Assembly: GCA_036675645.1 (NCBI GenBank)
Contig: JAKFEP010000147.1
Coordinates: 1-27,054, forward strand
Length of the DNA: 27,054 nt
Origin: Methylotenera_A sp036675645
Lineage (GTDB): Bacteria; Pseudomonadota; Gammaproteobacteria; Burkholderiales; Methylophilaceae
Direction: 5' to 3'
The notes beneath the pieces were generated by a model. It was not told where the DNA came from. It saw nothing but the letters and a program-made list of their open reading frames with translations, and did not search any database. How positions within the stretch are numbered: the stretch's first letter is position 1; every line of letters starts with the position of its first letter. Below, one piece after another: positions 1-8,164 of this stretch. Position numbers and translations under genes: made by a program.

Positions 1-1
1 G

Positions 2-2251
2 AGCTACCTCAAGTTGTGGGAGTGGTTTGATGGTGCTTTAAAGACTAAAAAATCCAACAAAGATTTGTTGAATCAATGCCATGCCAATTTCCTGTCATTT
101 TTGCGCTTAAAAGAATGGCGCGAGCTACATGGGCAGTTGCTAGATATTGTACAAGAAATGGAATTTAAGCTTGAAGATAAGCAAGTCCAAGACAATATTA
201 AGTACGAGCAAGTCCACAAAGCCCTATTGGCAGGCTTGTTAGGCAATATTGGTTTTAAAGATGGCGACAGTGAATCTTACGCAGGTGCGCGCGGCATCCG
301 CTTTCATATTGCGCCAGGCTCTACCCTTAAAAAAACACGGCCAAAATGGGTCATCGCCGCAGAACTGGTGGATACCACCAAGCTTTATGCGCGCTGTGTT
401 GCGAAGATTGAGCCAGACTGGATAGAGCCGTTAGCTAGGGGTTTAACTGAAAGCCAATATTCAGACCCACGCTGGGACAGGAAAATGGGCATGGTCAACG
501 CGTGGGAGCGCGTCAGTTTGTATGGTTTGACGATTATCCCCAAACGGCGTGTGCACTACGGGTCGATTAACCCGCAGGACTCACGCGAAATTTTTATCCG
601 CGAAGCGCTGGCAAATGGTGAGTTCGATAGCAAAGCCGCATTTTTTGTGGCGAATGAGCGACTTATTGCAGAGGTGGAAGAGCTGGAACACAAGGCACGT
701 CGTCAAGATGTACTGGTGGATGAGCATCAATTGTTTGCATTCTACGACAGCAAAATCCCAGCAGATATTTTTCAGGCAGCCACTTTTGAAAAATGGCGTG
801 AAGGTGCAGAGAAACTTAATCCTAAGCTGTTATATTTAACCCGTGACGATTTAATGCGCCACGGCGCGGATGCGATTACTGCGGTGCAGTTTCCTGAAAA
901 AATGCTGCTAGATGGGGTGGAAACCAACCTGAAATATAGATTTGAACCAAGGCATATATTAGATGGTGTGACTGCGACGATTCCATTGGCATTGTTGAAT
1001 CAACTTGATCCGACGCCCACAGAATGGCTAGTGCCAGGCATGCTACGTGAAAAGCTGACTTATTTAATTAAGGCGCTACCGAAAAGTTTTAGGCGGGTTT
1101 GCGTGCCAGTACCAGAGTTTGTCACAGGTTTTTTGCAGCAGGCTGAAAGCCAGTCCAACATACCGCTATTAGAGACATTAGCAAGCTATATCCAACATAA
1201 AACTACGCTTAAAATCAGCCAAGATGATTGGGTGCTGAATGACATCCCGCCACATCATTTAATGAACTTTAGTGTGGTGGATGACGCAGGGCGCGAACTG
1301 GCGATGGGACGAGATTGGCGGGCACTACAGAAACAGCTTGGCCAGGCTGCGCAATTGACGTTTAGAAATACCTCTCCAGACATTGAGAAAACCAATCTCA
1401 AACAATGGGATTTTGGTGACCTGCCACAAACCCTGAGTTTTGAGCGCGATGGCTTGAAAGTCACGGGTTATCCGGCATTGGAAGATAATATCGACGCTGT
1501 TTCGGTGAAATTGTTTGATACTGCGCAGGAGGCTGAAGCGAACCATCGGCGGGGGGTTGTGCGGCTGATGCGTTTTGAGTTAAAAGAGCAAGTAAAGCAA
1601 CTGGAAAAAGGCCTGCCCAACTTTAACCAGTATGCGCTGGTGTTTAGAAACGTCATGTCGCCGGATGACTTGCGCGAAGATTTGCTGACGGCGATTGCCG
1701 ACCGCGCCTTTATTGGCGAAGATGACCTGCCGCGTAGTAATGCAGAATTTATGCAATTAAAACAACGCGCTAGGATGCGCTTGCCAGCGGTCAGCGAGGC
1801 GGTGGCAAGGCAAGCTCAGGCGATTGCCACAGAGTATCAACACTTGGTCAACAGCCAAGCCAAAATGCCGGCCACAGTCAATCGTCTTAAAAAAGATGTT
1901 GAGCAGCAGGTGCAACAGTTGGTATATAAAAATTGTTTTACGCAAACACCATGGCAACATTTGCAACATATTCCGCGCTATTTAAAAGCACTCAATTTGC
2001 GTATCCAAAAGCAACCGGCTAACCCGGAGCGTGATGGTAAAAACGCAGCCAGTGTTGGACTGTTATGGCAAAAGTGGCAAGATAGGATAAATCAATTGCA
2101 GCAGGCTGGAAGCCTTATTTCGCCTGACTTACAGGGCTATCGCTGGCTCATCGAGGAGTTACGTGTATCGTTGTTTGCGCAGGAACTCAAGACGCCATTC
2201 CCAGTCTCGATTAAACGACTCGAAAAAACTTGGCAAGAAATTAATCATTAA
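2..2251 (+). CDS. hrpA: ATP-dependent RNA helicase HrpA, C-terminal part (5' end outside window)
   Basis: The reading frame is open from base 2, so this is the C-terminal ~750 residues of a longer protein. E. coli HrpA is about 1300 residues, and its DEAH helicase core would lie upstream of the window. What is visible matches the HrpA-specific tail: the VHYG and EIFIREAL segments around codons 180-200, the EELEHKARRQD stretch near 225, and the long DUF3418-type domain that fills the rest and ends in a short basic helical tail. HrpA is a cytoplasmic DEAH/RHA helicase; in E. coli it resolves stalled or collided ribosomes and acts on mRNA. No frameshift or internal stop is seen. The next gene begins 18 bases after the stop on the same strand, so the two may be cotranscribed. 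The TTG at base 14 is internal, not a real start. Confidence 0.93.
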   Translation, partial: SYLKLWEWFDGALKTKKSNKDLLNQCHANFLSFLRLKEWRELHGQLLDIVQEMEFKLEDKQVQDNIKYEQVHKALLAGLLGNIGFKDGDSESYAGARGIRFHIAPGSTLKKTRPKWVIAAELVDTTKLYARCVAKIEPDWIEPLARGLTESQYSDPRWDRKMGMVNAWERVSLYGLTIIPKRRVHYGSINPQDSREIFIREALANGEFDSKAAFFVANERLIAEVEELEHKARRQDVLVDEHQLFAFYDSKIPADIFQAATFEKWREGAEKLNPKLLYLTRDDLMRHGADAITAVQFPEKMLLDGVETNLKYRFEPRHILDGVTATIPLALLNQLDPTPTEWLVPGMLREKLTYLIKALPKSFRRVCVPVPEFVTGFLQQAESQSNIPLLETLASYIQHKTTLKISQDDWVLNDIPPHHLMNFSVVDDAGRELAMGRDWRALQKQLGQAAQLTFRNTSPDIEKTNLKQWDFGDLPQTLSFERDGLKVTGYPALEDNIDAVSVKLFDTAQEAEANHRRGVVRLMRFELKEQVKQLEKGLPNFNQYALVFRNVMSPDDLREDLLTAIADRAFIGEDDLPRSNAEFMQLKQRARMRLPAVSEAVARQAQAIATEYQHLVNSQAKMPATVNRLKKDVEQQVQQLVYKNCFTQTPWQHLQHIPRYLKALNLRIQKQPANPERDGKNAASVGLLWQKWQDRINQLQQAGSLISPDLQGYRWLIEELRVSLFAQELKTPFPVSIKRLEKTWQEINH

Positions 2252-2269
2252 ATACGTAATTCAACATTA

Positions 2270-3163
2270 ATGGCAACAAAATTACCTAGTAATAATGCGT
2301 TCGAAGAATTTTTACAAACGCCAAAAACTGACATACATTTTCGGCTAAGTGTTAGTCGGAATACGCTGGTTGCGTTTATGGCTTCGCTGCTGATTCACGC
2401 ATTGGTTTTATTTTTTGTGGTGCCAAAGCTTAAGCAAGCGCCAGAAGTAGAGCCTCCGCCATTTAAAGTCGTGCTTGCACAGCCGCAGCAAGCAGAAACA
2501 CCACCAGCTCCATTGCCAGAGACGCTGCCTCAGGAGCCAATCCCGGAGCCGCCTGCAGAGCCTATCAAAAAACCAAAAGTAATGACCAAGCCTAAGACTG
2601 AAACATCGAAACCATCCGATTTCTCAGTGCCTGACGTGCTTGCAACACCTCAACCAGTACCCGATAAGGTACCTGCTCCAGATGACAAGCCTGTTGACAT
2701 GCTGGCTTATGTCAACAAAAAGCGTGCCGAGCGAGACGCCGAAGAAGCCAGTGCGGCCAGAATCAATGCAGAAGCAGTCGCCAAAGAAAGAGGCCCCAGC
2801 GAGGAAGAGAAACGCGATGCCAAGATCAAGAGTAATTTCCAGAATGGTGCCAATGGTATATTTGAAATCACCAGTTTAAGTAATGATAGCGCTTCGTTTA
2901 CTTTTTTAGGGTGGGTAGGCGATTTCAGTGCCTCGCATCGCCAATATTTTAATGTGGAAGCCAGTCGAGGCGAAGACGTAAGAAGAGTCATGATACGGCG
3001 CATGATTAATTTGATTCGAGAGCATTATCAAGGCGATTTTAATTGGGAGTCGCATCGCATGGGACGCACCATCGTGCTTTCCGCGCGACAGGAAGATAGC
3101 GCTGGGCTAGAGGATTTTTTGATGATGGAGTTTTTTGGGCAGAATTATAAAACGGCGTTATAA
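2270..3163 (+). CDS. TonB-like single-pass membrane protein with an uncharacterised C-terminal domain
   Basis: This 297-residue protein has a short cytoplasmic N-terminus, one membrane helix at about residues 33-51, a Pro/Glu/Lys-rich periplasmic linker (about 56-145), a charged helical stretch (about 148-185) and a compact C-terminal domain (about 186-297). The membrane helix keeps the SxxxH pair (S39, H43) that TonB uses to couple to ExbB/ExbD. The C-terminal domain does not look like the TonB C-terminal fold. It is instead rich in Trp/Arg/His (FLGW at 212-215, RRMINLIREHY at 243-253, DFNWESHRMGR at 256-266, GLEDFLM at 279-285). No exbB or exbD gene is in the window. No clear ribosome site precedes the ATG. 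It lies 18 bases behind hrpA and faces the next gene convergently. The function is not known; a TonB/TolA-like energy transducer or an envelope protein is possible. Confidence 0.72.
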   Translation: MATKLPSNNAFEEFLQTPKTDIHFRLSVSRNTLVAFMASLLIHALVLFFVVPKLKQAPEVEPPPFKVVLAQPQQAETPPAPLPETLPQEPIPEPPAEPIKKPKVMTKPKTETSKPSDFSVPDVLATPQPVPDKVPAPDDKPVDMLAYVNKKRAERDAEEASAARINAEAVAKERGPSEEEKRDAKIKSNFQNGANGIFEITSLSNDSASFTFLGWVGDFSASHRQYFNVEASRGEDVRRVMIRRMINLIREHYQGDFNWESHRMGRTIVLSARQEDSAGLEDFLMMEFFGQNYKTAL

Positions 3164-3232
3164 GACAATAAGGCGGCTATCTAAGCGTATTCATCTGGAC
3201 GCATTTGGTAAGCCTGAGTAAATATAACCAGT

Positions 3233-4234
3233 TTACACCTGCATTAATGTTTTTCTAATCGCGGCTTCTTCTAAGCCTTTGCCAATCACCACAATGCGAT
3301 TCGTTGGTTCGTCTTCTGTCCAATCTTGTAATAAAGTTGGCGGATAAGGGGTGAAGTGCACAGCATGAATCGCCAGCGGCGTCGGCTGGTCAGCTGCATG
3401 GATAATACCTTTAAGGCGCAATAAATCTTTACCGTGTGTTTGACATAGCTTTAAAATGACTGGCTTTAAATCCCGCCAATTGATTGGGCTGGGTAGAGTG
3501 ACCGTGAAACTATCAATCTCGGCATGCTGATTTTTTATCATGCCAGCCGCTTTAACTGGGGCGCGTAACCAGCGTTGCGGCTCAGCACGTTTGCCTGAAG
3601 GGTCGAACAGGCCTACATCAATAATATAGTCAGGCTCAATTTTGCCCATGCTGATTTTGTGCTGAGTGGCACCAGGGTTGATTGTGATTAGTTTTTCTTT
3701 TAAATCAGATAATTGTTCTGGCGACGCCAAATCAGTTTTGGTCAGTAGCAATACATCGGCCACTGCGGCTTGCTTGCGGGCTTCTGGATGTTCTATTAGT
3801 TGCTGCAATCCGTATTCGCTATCTATTGTCACTACCACAGCATCTAAGCGAAACACACTTTCAATCACAGGTTCGTTCAACAAATTCCCCAAAATCGGGC
3901 CAGGGTCGGCCATGCCAGTGGTTTCGATGACGATGCGATTGAATTGTGGAATGGCTTGCAGCGCCCGCTTAAAAAATAAATCACGCATGGTATCCGCCAG
4001 CTCATTTTTTAGCGTGCAACAGACACAGCCGCTGCTTAATAACACCGTGTTATCTGCAATTTGCTCGCTATCTACTTGGGTTGCCAAAATGTGGTCTAGC
4101 CCTGTTGTACCCAGCTCATTGATGATGACAGCACTATCTTTCATCGCAGGTTGCGCTAGTAAATGGTTCAGTAGTGTGGTTTTGCCTGAGCCTAAAAAGC
4201 CAGTGAGTAATGTAACGGGAATACGATTGTCCAT
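3233..4234 (-). CDS. COG0523 (CobW/YjiA family) G3E GTPase
   Basis: This 333-residue protein belongs to the CobW/HypB/UreG-type P-loop GTPases, which act as metallochaperones or metal-insertion factors. Visible motifs in order are: the Walker A loop GFLGSGKTT at 12-20; the metal-binding CxCC motif at C70-C73; Walker B-type ETTGMADP at 104-111; and the base-recognition motif TKTD at 165-168, in place of the more usual NKxD. The C-terminal CobW_C domain occupies about 230-330. There is no His-rich metal-binding insert between the two domains, so it resembles the YjiA subgroup more than the long His-rich ones. The metal and client protein cannot be told from sequence. It diverges from the RNB ribonuclease gene with 48 bases between start codons, and I see no obvious Zur box there. 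Confidence 0.92.
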   Translation of the reverse strand: MDNRIPVTLLTGFLGSGKTTLLNHLLAQPAMKDSAVIINELGTTGLDHILATQVDSEQIADNTVLLSSGCVCCTLKNELADTMRDLFFKRALQAIPQFNRIVIETTGMADPGPILGNLLNEPVIESVFRLDAVVVTIDSEYGLQQLIEHPEARKQAAVADVLLLTKTDLASPEQLSDLKEKLITINPGATQHKISMGKIEPDYIIDVGLFDPSGKRAEPQRWLRAPVKAAGMIKNQHAEIDSFTVTLPSPINWRDLKPVILKLCQTHGKDLLRLKGIIHAADQPTPLAIHAVHFTPYPPTLLQDWTEDEPTNRIVVIGKGLEEAAIRKTLMQV

Positions 4235-4269
4235 TGCTGTATTTTATCAGAGAGCGCGCCAAAGCCATG

Positions 4270-4275
4270 TAAAAT
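4270..4275 (+). promoter_or_regulatory. Putative -10 element of the RNB ribonuclease operon, leaderless geometry
   Basis: TAAAAT ends 7 bases before the ATG at 4283, so the expected transcription start would fall on or next to the start codon. No Shine-Dalgarno sequence is present. A very similar string, TAAAATAGC, sits 6 bases before the dnaE ATG. No good -35 hexamer is seen at the usual distance, so this is a suggestion from geometry only. Confidence 0.4.
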
Positions 4276-4282
4276 AGCGCCT

Positions 4283-6187
4283 ATGAATATATTTTACGAA
4301 GAAGAAAGCCAGTTTAAAGTGGCGGCGGTGATGACTGAAAACGCAGGTTCACTGCAAGTAGAGTCTGTTAGTGGTAAACGCAGCAAAATAAAGGCGGCTA
4401 ACGTGCTGTTACGCTTTGAGCAAGCGCTGCAAGGCTTTATGGATTCTGCGGCTGTTGAAGCAGAAAAACTAGACGTGGAATTTTTGTGGGAATGCTGTGA
4501 TGAGCTAGAGTTTGGCTTTGAAGATTTAGCCGCAGACTATTACGGCAAAAAGCCGAGTGCAATCGAGGCGGCAGCAACGGCGATTAAGTTACACAGTGCC
4601 CCCATTTATTTTTACCGTAAAGGCAAAGGCCGTTATAAAGCGGCGCCTGCTGAAACCTTAAAGCTAGCGCTTGCCGCAGTGGAGCGCAAAAAACTGCAAG
4701 CCGAGCAAATGGCAGTTTGGGTGCAACAACTCAATAGTAAAATTTTGCCAGAAGCCTTCATTAACAAGGCAGACAATCTGGTTTATAACCCTGATAAAAA
4801 CTCGCTGGAATGGAAAGCAATTGACGAAGCGGCGCAAACTTCTGGCAGGTTGGCGCTGACAGTGATGCATGATTGCGGGCTGATTCGCAATGCACACGAT
4901 TATCACTTGGGGGCGTTTTTACGCGAGATGTTTCCAGATAAAAATGACAGGGCGGGTACAGATTTTTCTGCGTATGAACTACCTAAAATCCCTGACAATT
5001 TGCCGCTGTCAAATGTGACATGTTTTAGTATTGATGATGCTACGACCACCGAAATTGACGATGCATTTAGTTTGGAAGCCTTGCCCAATGGCAATACGCG
5101 CGTTGGTGTTCACATCGCCGCGCCAAGTTTGGCGGTGCAGCCAGATAGTGCCCTAGATGCGATTGTATTGTCACGCTTGTCAACTGTATATATGCCGGGC
5201 AATAAAATCACCATGTTGCCCGATGACGTGGTGAAGCCTTTTAGCTTAGATGCTGGCGAAACTAAGCCTGCGTTGAGCTTATATTGCGAAATTACGTCTG
5301 CATTTGAAATTGTGGCGAATGAAACTAAACTTGAAAGAATTAAAATTGCAGCTAATTTGCGTCACGATGAATTAGAACCGTTCTTTAATGTGAATACCTT
5401 AGCCGCTGACAGTGGCCATGCCTATTGGACGCAACTAAAGTGTTTGTTTGAACTTGCTGAAAGTTTAGAAAAAGCGCGAGGCAAGCACAACCCGAATCAA
5501 ACACCGCAAATTGACTACAACTTTTATGTGACAGATGGTATCGTTAAAATTGTCGCACGCGAGCGTGGTAGCCCGATGGATAAGTTAGTTGCTGAGCTGA
5601 TGATTTACGCCAACAGTCACTGGGGCGGACTATTAAAAGAAGCTAATATTGCGGGCATTTATCGCGCGCAAACGGGTGGTAAAGTGTTTATGACGCATGC
5701 GGCAGAACCACATCAAGGCTTGGGTGTACCACAGTATGCGTGGTGCACCTCACCTTTACGAAGAGCGGTTGATCTAGTCAACCAGCGCCAGTTGATTGCG
5801 ATGTTGAATCAACAAACCGCACCTTATAACGCAGCAGACGGCAAGTTGAATGTCATTATTCGCAACTTTGATCAAACTTATAACGCTTATAGCGAATTTC
5901 AAACCCGTATGGAACGCTACTGGTGCCTGCAATACTTGATTCAAGAAAAACTCACGGAAGTGACTGCTACGATTTGGCGTGACAACTTGGTGCGGATTGA
6001 CGGCATGTTTTACATAACAAAAGTGCCCAGCCTGCCAGAGTTGAAAGTTGGTACAAAAGTGTTACTAGAAATCAAGCATATAGATACTTTATTGATGGAT
6101 CTGAATTGCAAGTTTAAAGCGGTGATTGAAACAGCTGTAATTGAAACTGCTGGGGTAGATGCTATCGAAGAAAGTGTTGAAATTTAA
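4283..6187 (+). CDS. RNB-domain exoribonuclease (RNase II/R family)
   Basis: This 634-residue protein has an RNB catalytic domain from about residue 240 to 560, preceded by a ~230-residue N-terminal region and followed by a short S1/OB-like tail. RNB enzymes degrade RNA processively 3' to 5' to nucleoside monophosphates in the cytoplasm. The metal-binding motif SIDDATTTEIDDAFS lies at 249-263. D251, D259 and D260 match E. coli RNase II D201, D209 and D210, while the D207 position is Glu (E257). The C-terminal signature SPLRRAVDLVNQR carries the conserved arginines. The length is close to E. coli RNase II (644), but the N-terminus is not a clear pair of cold-shock domains, so I would not call it rnb or rnr. 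It heads a compact operon; the next frame overlaps or follows within 4 bases. Confidence 0.9.
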   Translation: MNIFYEEESQFKVAAVMTENAGSLQVESVSGKRSKIKAANVLLRFEQALQGFMDSAAVEAEKLDVEFLWECCDELEFGFEDLAADYYGKKPSAIEAAATAIKLHSAPIYFYRKGKGRYKAAPAETLKLALAAVERKKLQAEQMAVWVQQLNSKILPEAFINKADNLVYNPDKNSLEWKAIDEAAQTSGRLALTVMHDCGLIRNAHDYHLGAFLREMFPDKNDRAGTDFSAYELPKIPDNLPLSNVTCFSIDDATTTEIDDAFSLEALPNGNTRVGVHIAAPSLAVQPDSALDAIVLSRLSTVYMPGNKITMLPDDVVKPFSLDAGETKPALSLYCEITSAFEIVANETKLERIKIAANLRHDELEPFFNVNTLAADSGHAYWTQLKCLFELAESLEKARGKHNPNQTPQIDYNFYVTDGIVKIVARERGSPMDKLVAELMIYANSHWGGLLKEANIAGIYRAQTGGKVFMTHAAEPHQGLGVPQYAWCTSPLRRAVDLVNQRQLIAMLNQQTAPYNAADGKLNVIIRNFDQTYNAYSEFQTRMERYWCLQYLIQEKLTEVTATIWRDNLVRIDGMFYITKVPSLPELKVGTKVLLEIKHIDTLLMDLNCKFKAVIETAVIETAGVDAIEESVEI

Positions 6188-7007
6188 CGCAATGTTTAGG
6201 CTTAACCGCAAAATCCATAAAAGTGTGTCTGAGTTTGCCACGGTCGAGGTGATTGAAGTCGATGGCGTGCGCTCATTGTATTTGGGTTCGGTGACCATAC
6301 AAAGCAGTATGCGCACCAAAACACCGTTGGCGTTAGAGTTGGCTTATTCGCGCGGCATGATGGCTTTTTTGCTATTTACAAAAACTGCCAAGCATGTGCT
6401 GAGTATTGGCTTGGGCGGCGGTTCTGTGCCGAAATTTATACATGCATTTTGCCCACAAATCACACAAACGGTGGTGGAAATTAATCCGCAAATTATCGCC
6501 ACAGCGCGCAGTCATTTTTTTGTGCCAGATAACGACGAAAAGCTGAACATTATTGAGGGCGATGGTCTCGCTTACTTGGCCAACAACCCAAATAGCACCG
6601 ACGTGCTGATGATAGATGCGTTTGACAGCGTGGGGATTCCGCCTGATTTTTGCAGTCAAGCTTTTTTTGATAGTTGCGAGCATGTTTTGTTGCATGACGG
6701 CATTTTTGTGATTAACTTGTGGGGCAGTGACAAAAATTTTGATATTTATTTGCGCCGCATTGAGCAAAGTTTTGACGATAAAGTATTGATGCTGCCAACA
6801 GGTAAGCCTGGCAATATTGTCGTGTTTGGATTTAAAGCTGGTTTTAAAACAGTCCCAGATATTTTTAGCATCAAACTACACGATCGAGCCAAAGCATTAG
6901 AAACGCAGTTTCAAAAACCGCATCACCTCGAATTTATAAGTTTTTTAGAAAAACTGTGCGAACATAACCCACAGATTAATAAGCAGTATTTAATGAGTAA
7001 AAAATAA
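6159..7007 (+). CDS. Spermidine-synthase-like methyltransferase-fold protein
   Basis: The protein has the Rossmann fold of the polyamine aminopropyltransferase family. The nucleotide loop LSIGLGGGS is at 81-89, an acidic VVEINP strand at 105-110, EGDGLAYL at 133-140, and the gatekeeper-like DAFD at 153-156. However, the substrate-binding segment of true spermidine synthases (the ExxYHE region before the glycine loop) is replaced by a hydrophobic ALELAYSRGMM stretch, and the GGGDG loop has lost its Asp. It is therefore probably not a spermidine synthase, and its substrate is unknown. Start choice is uncertain: ATG 6159 overlaps the upstream gene by 29 bases, while the in-frame ATG at 6192 starts 4 bases after the upstream stop; neither has a clear ribosome site. 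The stop codon shares one base with the next ATG, which suggests translational coupling. Confidence 0.85.
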   Translation: MLSKKVLKFNAMFRLNRKIHKSVSEFATVEVIEVDGVRSLYLGSVTIQSSMRTKTPLALELAYSRGMMAFLLFTKTAKHVLSIGLGGGSVPKFIHAFCPQITQTVVEINPQIIATARSHFFVPDNDEKLNIIEGDGLAYLANNPNSTDVLMIDAFDSVGIPPDFCSQAFFDSCEHVLLHDGIFVINLWGSDKNFDIYLRRIEQSFDDKVLMLPTGKPGNIVVFGFKAGFKTVPDIFSIKLHDRAKALETQFQKPHHLEFISFLEKLCEHNPQINKQYLMSKK

Positions 7008-8164
7008 TGATGAACCAATATTTTGCAACCTGCCCGCGTGGTCTTGAGGCGTTGCTGGCCAATGAAATTAAGCTGGCAGGTGCCAAAGATATAAAGCCCA
7101 CCGATGGCGGTGTGGCGTTTGCAGGCGAGTTGGCGGTGTGCTACAGCGCTAATTTGCACTCACGCATCGCCACCAGAATTCTGATGCAAGTCGAGCAGGG
7201 CAGATACGCGACTGAAGATGACCTATATCAGGCGGCATATAAAATAAACTGGCCGAATTGGTTTGATGTGAAGCACGACTTTATGGTGAAAGTGACTGGC
7301 GTAAAATGCCCACTTAAAAGCTTGGAATTTGCTACTTTGCGTATCAAAGACGCGGTGTGCGACAAGTTTAGGCAGGTGGTTGATTCTCGACCTTATATTG
7401 ACACGAAAACACCAGCGGTGCGTATCCATGCGTATTTAACCGCTGAAAATTACCAATTTTATGTAGATACCTCTGGCGACGCACTTTATATGCGTGGTAA
7501 CCGCAAAGCCAGTATTGAGGCACCTTTGCGTGAAAATCTCGCCGCAGGTATTTTGCAGTTAAGTGGTTGGCAAACTGGGCAACCGCTATTAGACCCGATG
7601 TGTGGTAGCGGCACATTTTTGTTGGAGGCCGCCATGATGGCGCTGAATATTGCGCCAGGTTTGCATCGCAATTTTGGCTTTGAAAAGCTAAAAAATTACG
7701 AGAGTGATACCTGGAAAAAAATTAAAAATACAGCACTTAAAAATGTTAAGCCAGTTAGCTTTCAAAAACTGTATGGTAGCGATATGGATTTGCGTGCGGT
7801 ACGCGTGGCACGTCAAAACTTAAGCGAAGCAGGGCTGCTAGAAGCTGTGCAATTATCACAAGTAGATATCACGACAGTGATTCCGCCTGCAGAAAGTGGT
7901 GTGCTGGTTGCCAACCCGCCTTATGGGGTGCGCATCGGAGAAGACGAAGAGTTGGCGTTACTTTATCCAAAAATGGGAGAGGCATTAAAGCGTAAATTTG
8001 CGGGCTGGAACGCTTATTTTTTAACTAATGATATGCGCCTGCCAAAGCTGATGCGGCTTACCCCTAGCAAGCGTACCCCGTTGTTTAATGGGCCGCTTGA
8101 GTGTCGATTGTTTGAGATTAAAATGGTGGCTGGCAGTAATCGTAAGGAGAAAGTGGATGAGTGA
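7007..8164 (+). CDS. THUMP-domain class I rRNA methyltransferase (RlmL N-terminal-half type)
   Basis: This 385-residue protein has an N-terminal ferredoxin-like/THUMP RNA-binding region (about 1-165) and a C-terminal SAM-dependent methyltransferase domain. The SAM loop DPMCGSGTFLLEAA lies near 195-208 and the catalytic motif IV NPPYGVRIG near 303-311, typical of N2-guanine methyltransferases. It corresponds to the N-terminal half of E. coli RlmL, which makes m2G2445 in 23S rRNA. The RlmK half, which makes m7G2069, is absent, so this is the stand-alone form common outside gammaproteobacteria. Two consecutive ATGs (7007 and 7010) follow the upstream stop. Its own stop overlaps the next gene by 8 bases. 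The exact target guanine is inferred from the family. Confidence 0.92.
   Translation: MMNQYFATCPRGLEALLANEIKLAGAKDIKPTDGGVAFAGELAVCYSANLHSRIATRILMQVEQGRYATEDDLYQAAYKINWPNWFDVKHDFMVKVTGVKCPLKSLEFATLRIKDAVCDKFRQVVDSRPYIDTKTPAVRIHAYLTAENYQFYVDTSGDALYMRGNRKASIEAPLRENLAAGILQLSGWQTGQPLLDPMCGSGTFLLEAAMMALNIAPGLHRNFGFEKLKNYESDTWKKIKNTALKNVKPVSFQKLYGSDMDLRAVRVARQNLSEAGLLEAVQLSQVDITTVIPPAESGVLVANPPYGVRIGEDEELALLYPKMGEALKRKFAGWNAYFLTNDMRLPKLMRLTPSKRTPLFNGPLECRLFEIKMVAGSNRKEKVDE
8144..8150 (+). promoter_or_regulatory. Strong Shine-Dalgarno site that fixes the MazG-like start
   Basis: AAGGAGA lies 6 bases before the ATG at 8157, inside the end of the methyltransferase gene. It shows that the downstream gene starts at 8157 rather than at the in-frame codon 69 bases upstream. 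Confidence 0.85.

Noticed and set aside
2270..3163. Naming the gene tonB
   Set aside because: The N-terminal anchor fits, but the C-terminal domain does not resemble TonB and no exbBD genes are near.
3218..3236. GTAAA/TTTAC inverted repeat between the TonB-like and GTPase genes as a bidirectional terminator
   Set aside because: Only 5 AT-rich pairs with a 9-base loop and no T run; too weak to call in the 69-base convergent gap.
3666..4277. 203-codon open frame opposite the GTPase gene
   Set aside because: It lies fully antisense to a gene with intact CobW motifs and has low-complexity Ser-rich composition, no recognisable domain and no ribosome site. It is a reading-frame shadow.
6372..6767. 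131-codon antisense open frame within the spermidine-synthase-like gene
   Set aside because: The sense frame has clear Rossmann-fold motifs and fits the operon, whereas the antisense product resembles no family.
6159..7007. Naming the gene speE (spermidine synthase)
   Set aside because: The polyamine-binding signature and the GGGDG aspartate are missing; only the overall fold is shared.
8088..8156. Upstream in-frame extension of the MazG-like protein
   Set aside because: A strong AAGGAGA sits 6 bases before ATG 8157, and the extension would overlap the end of the methyltransferase gene by 77 bases.
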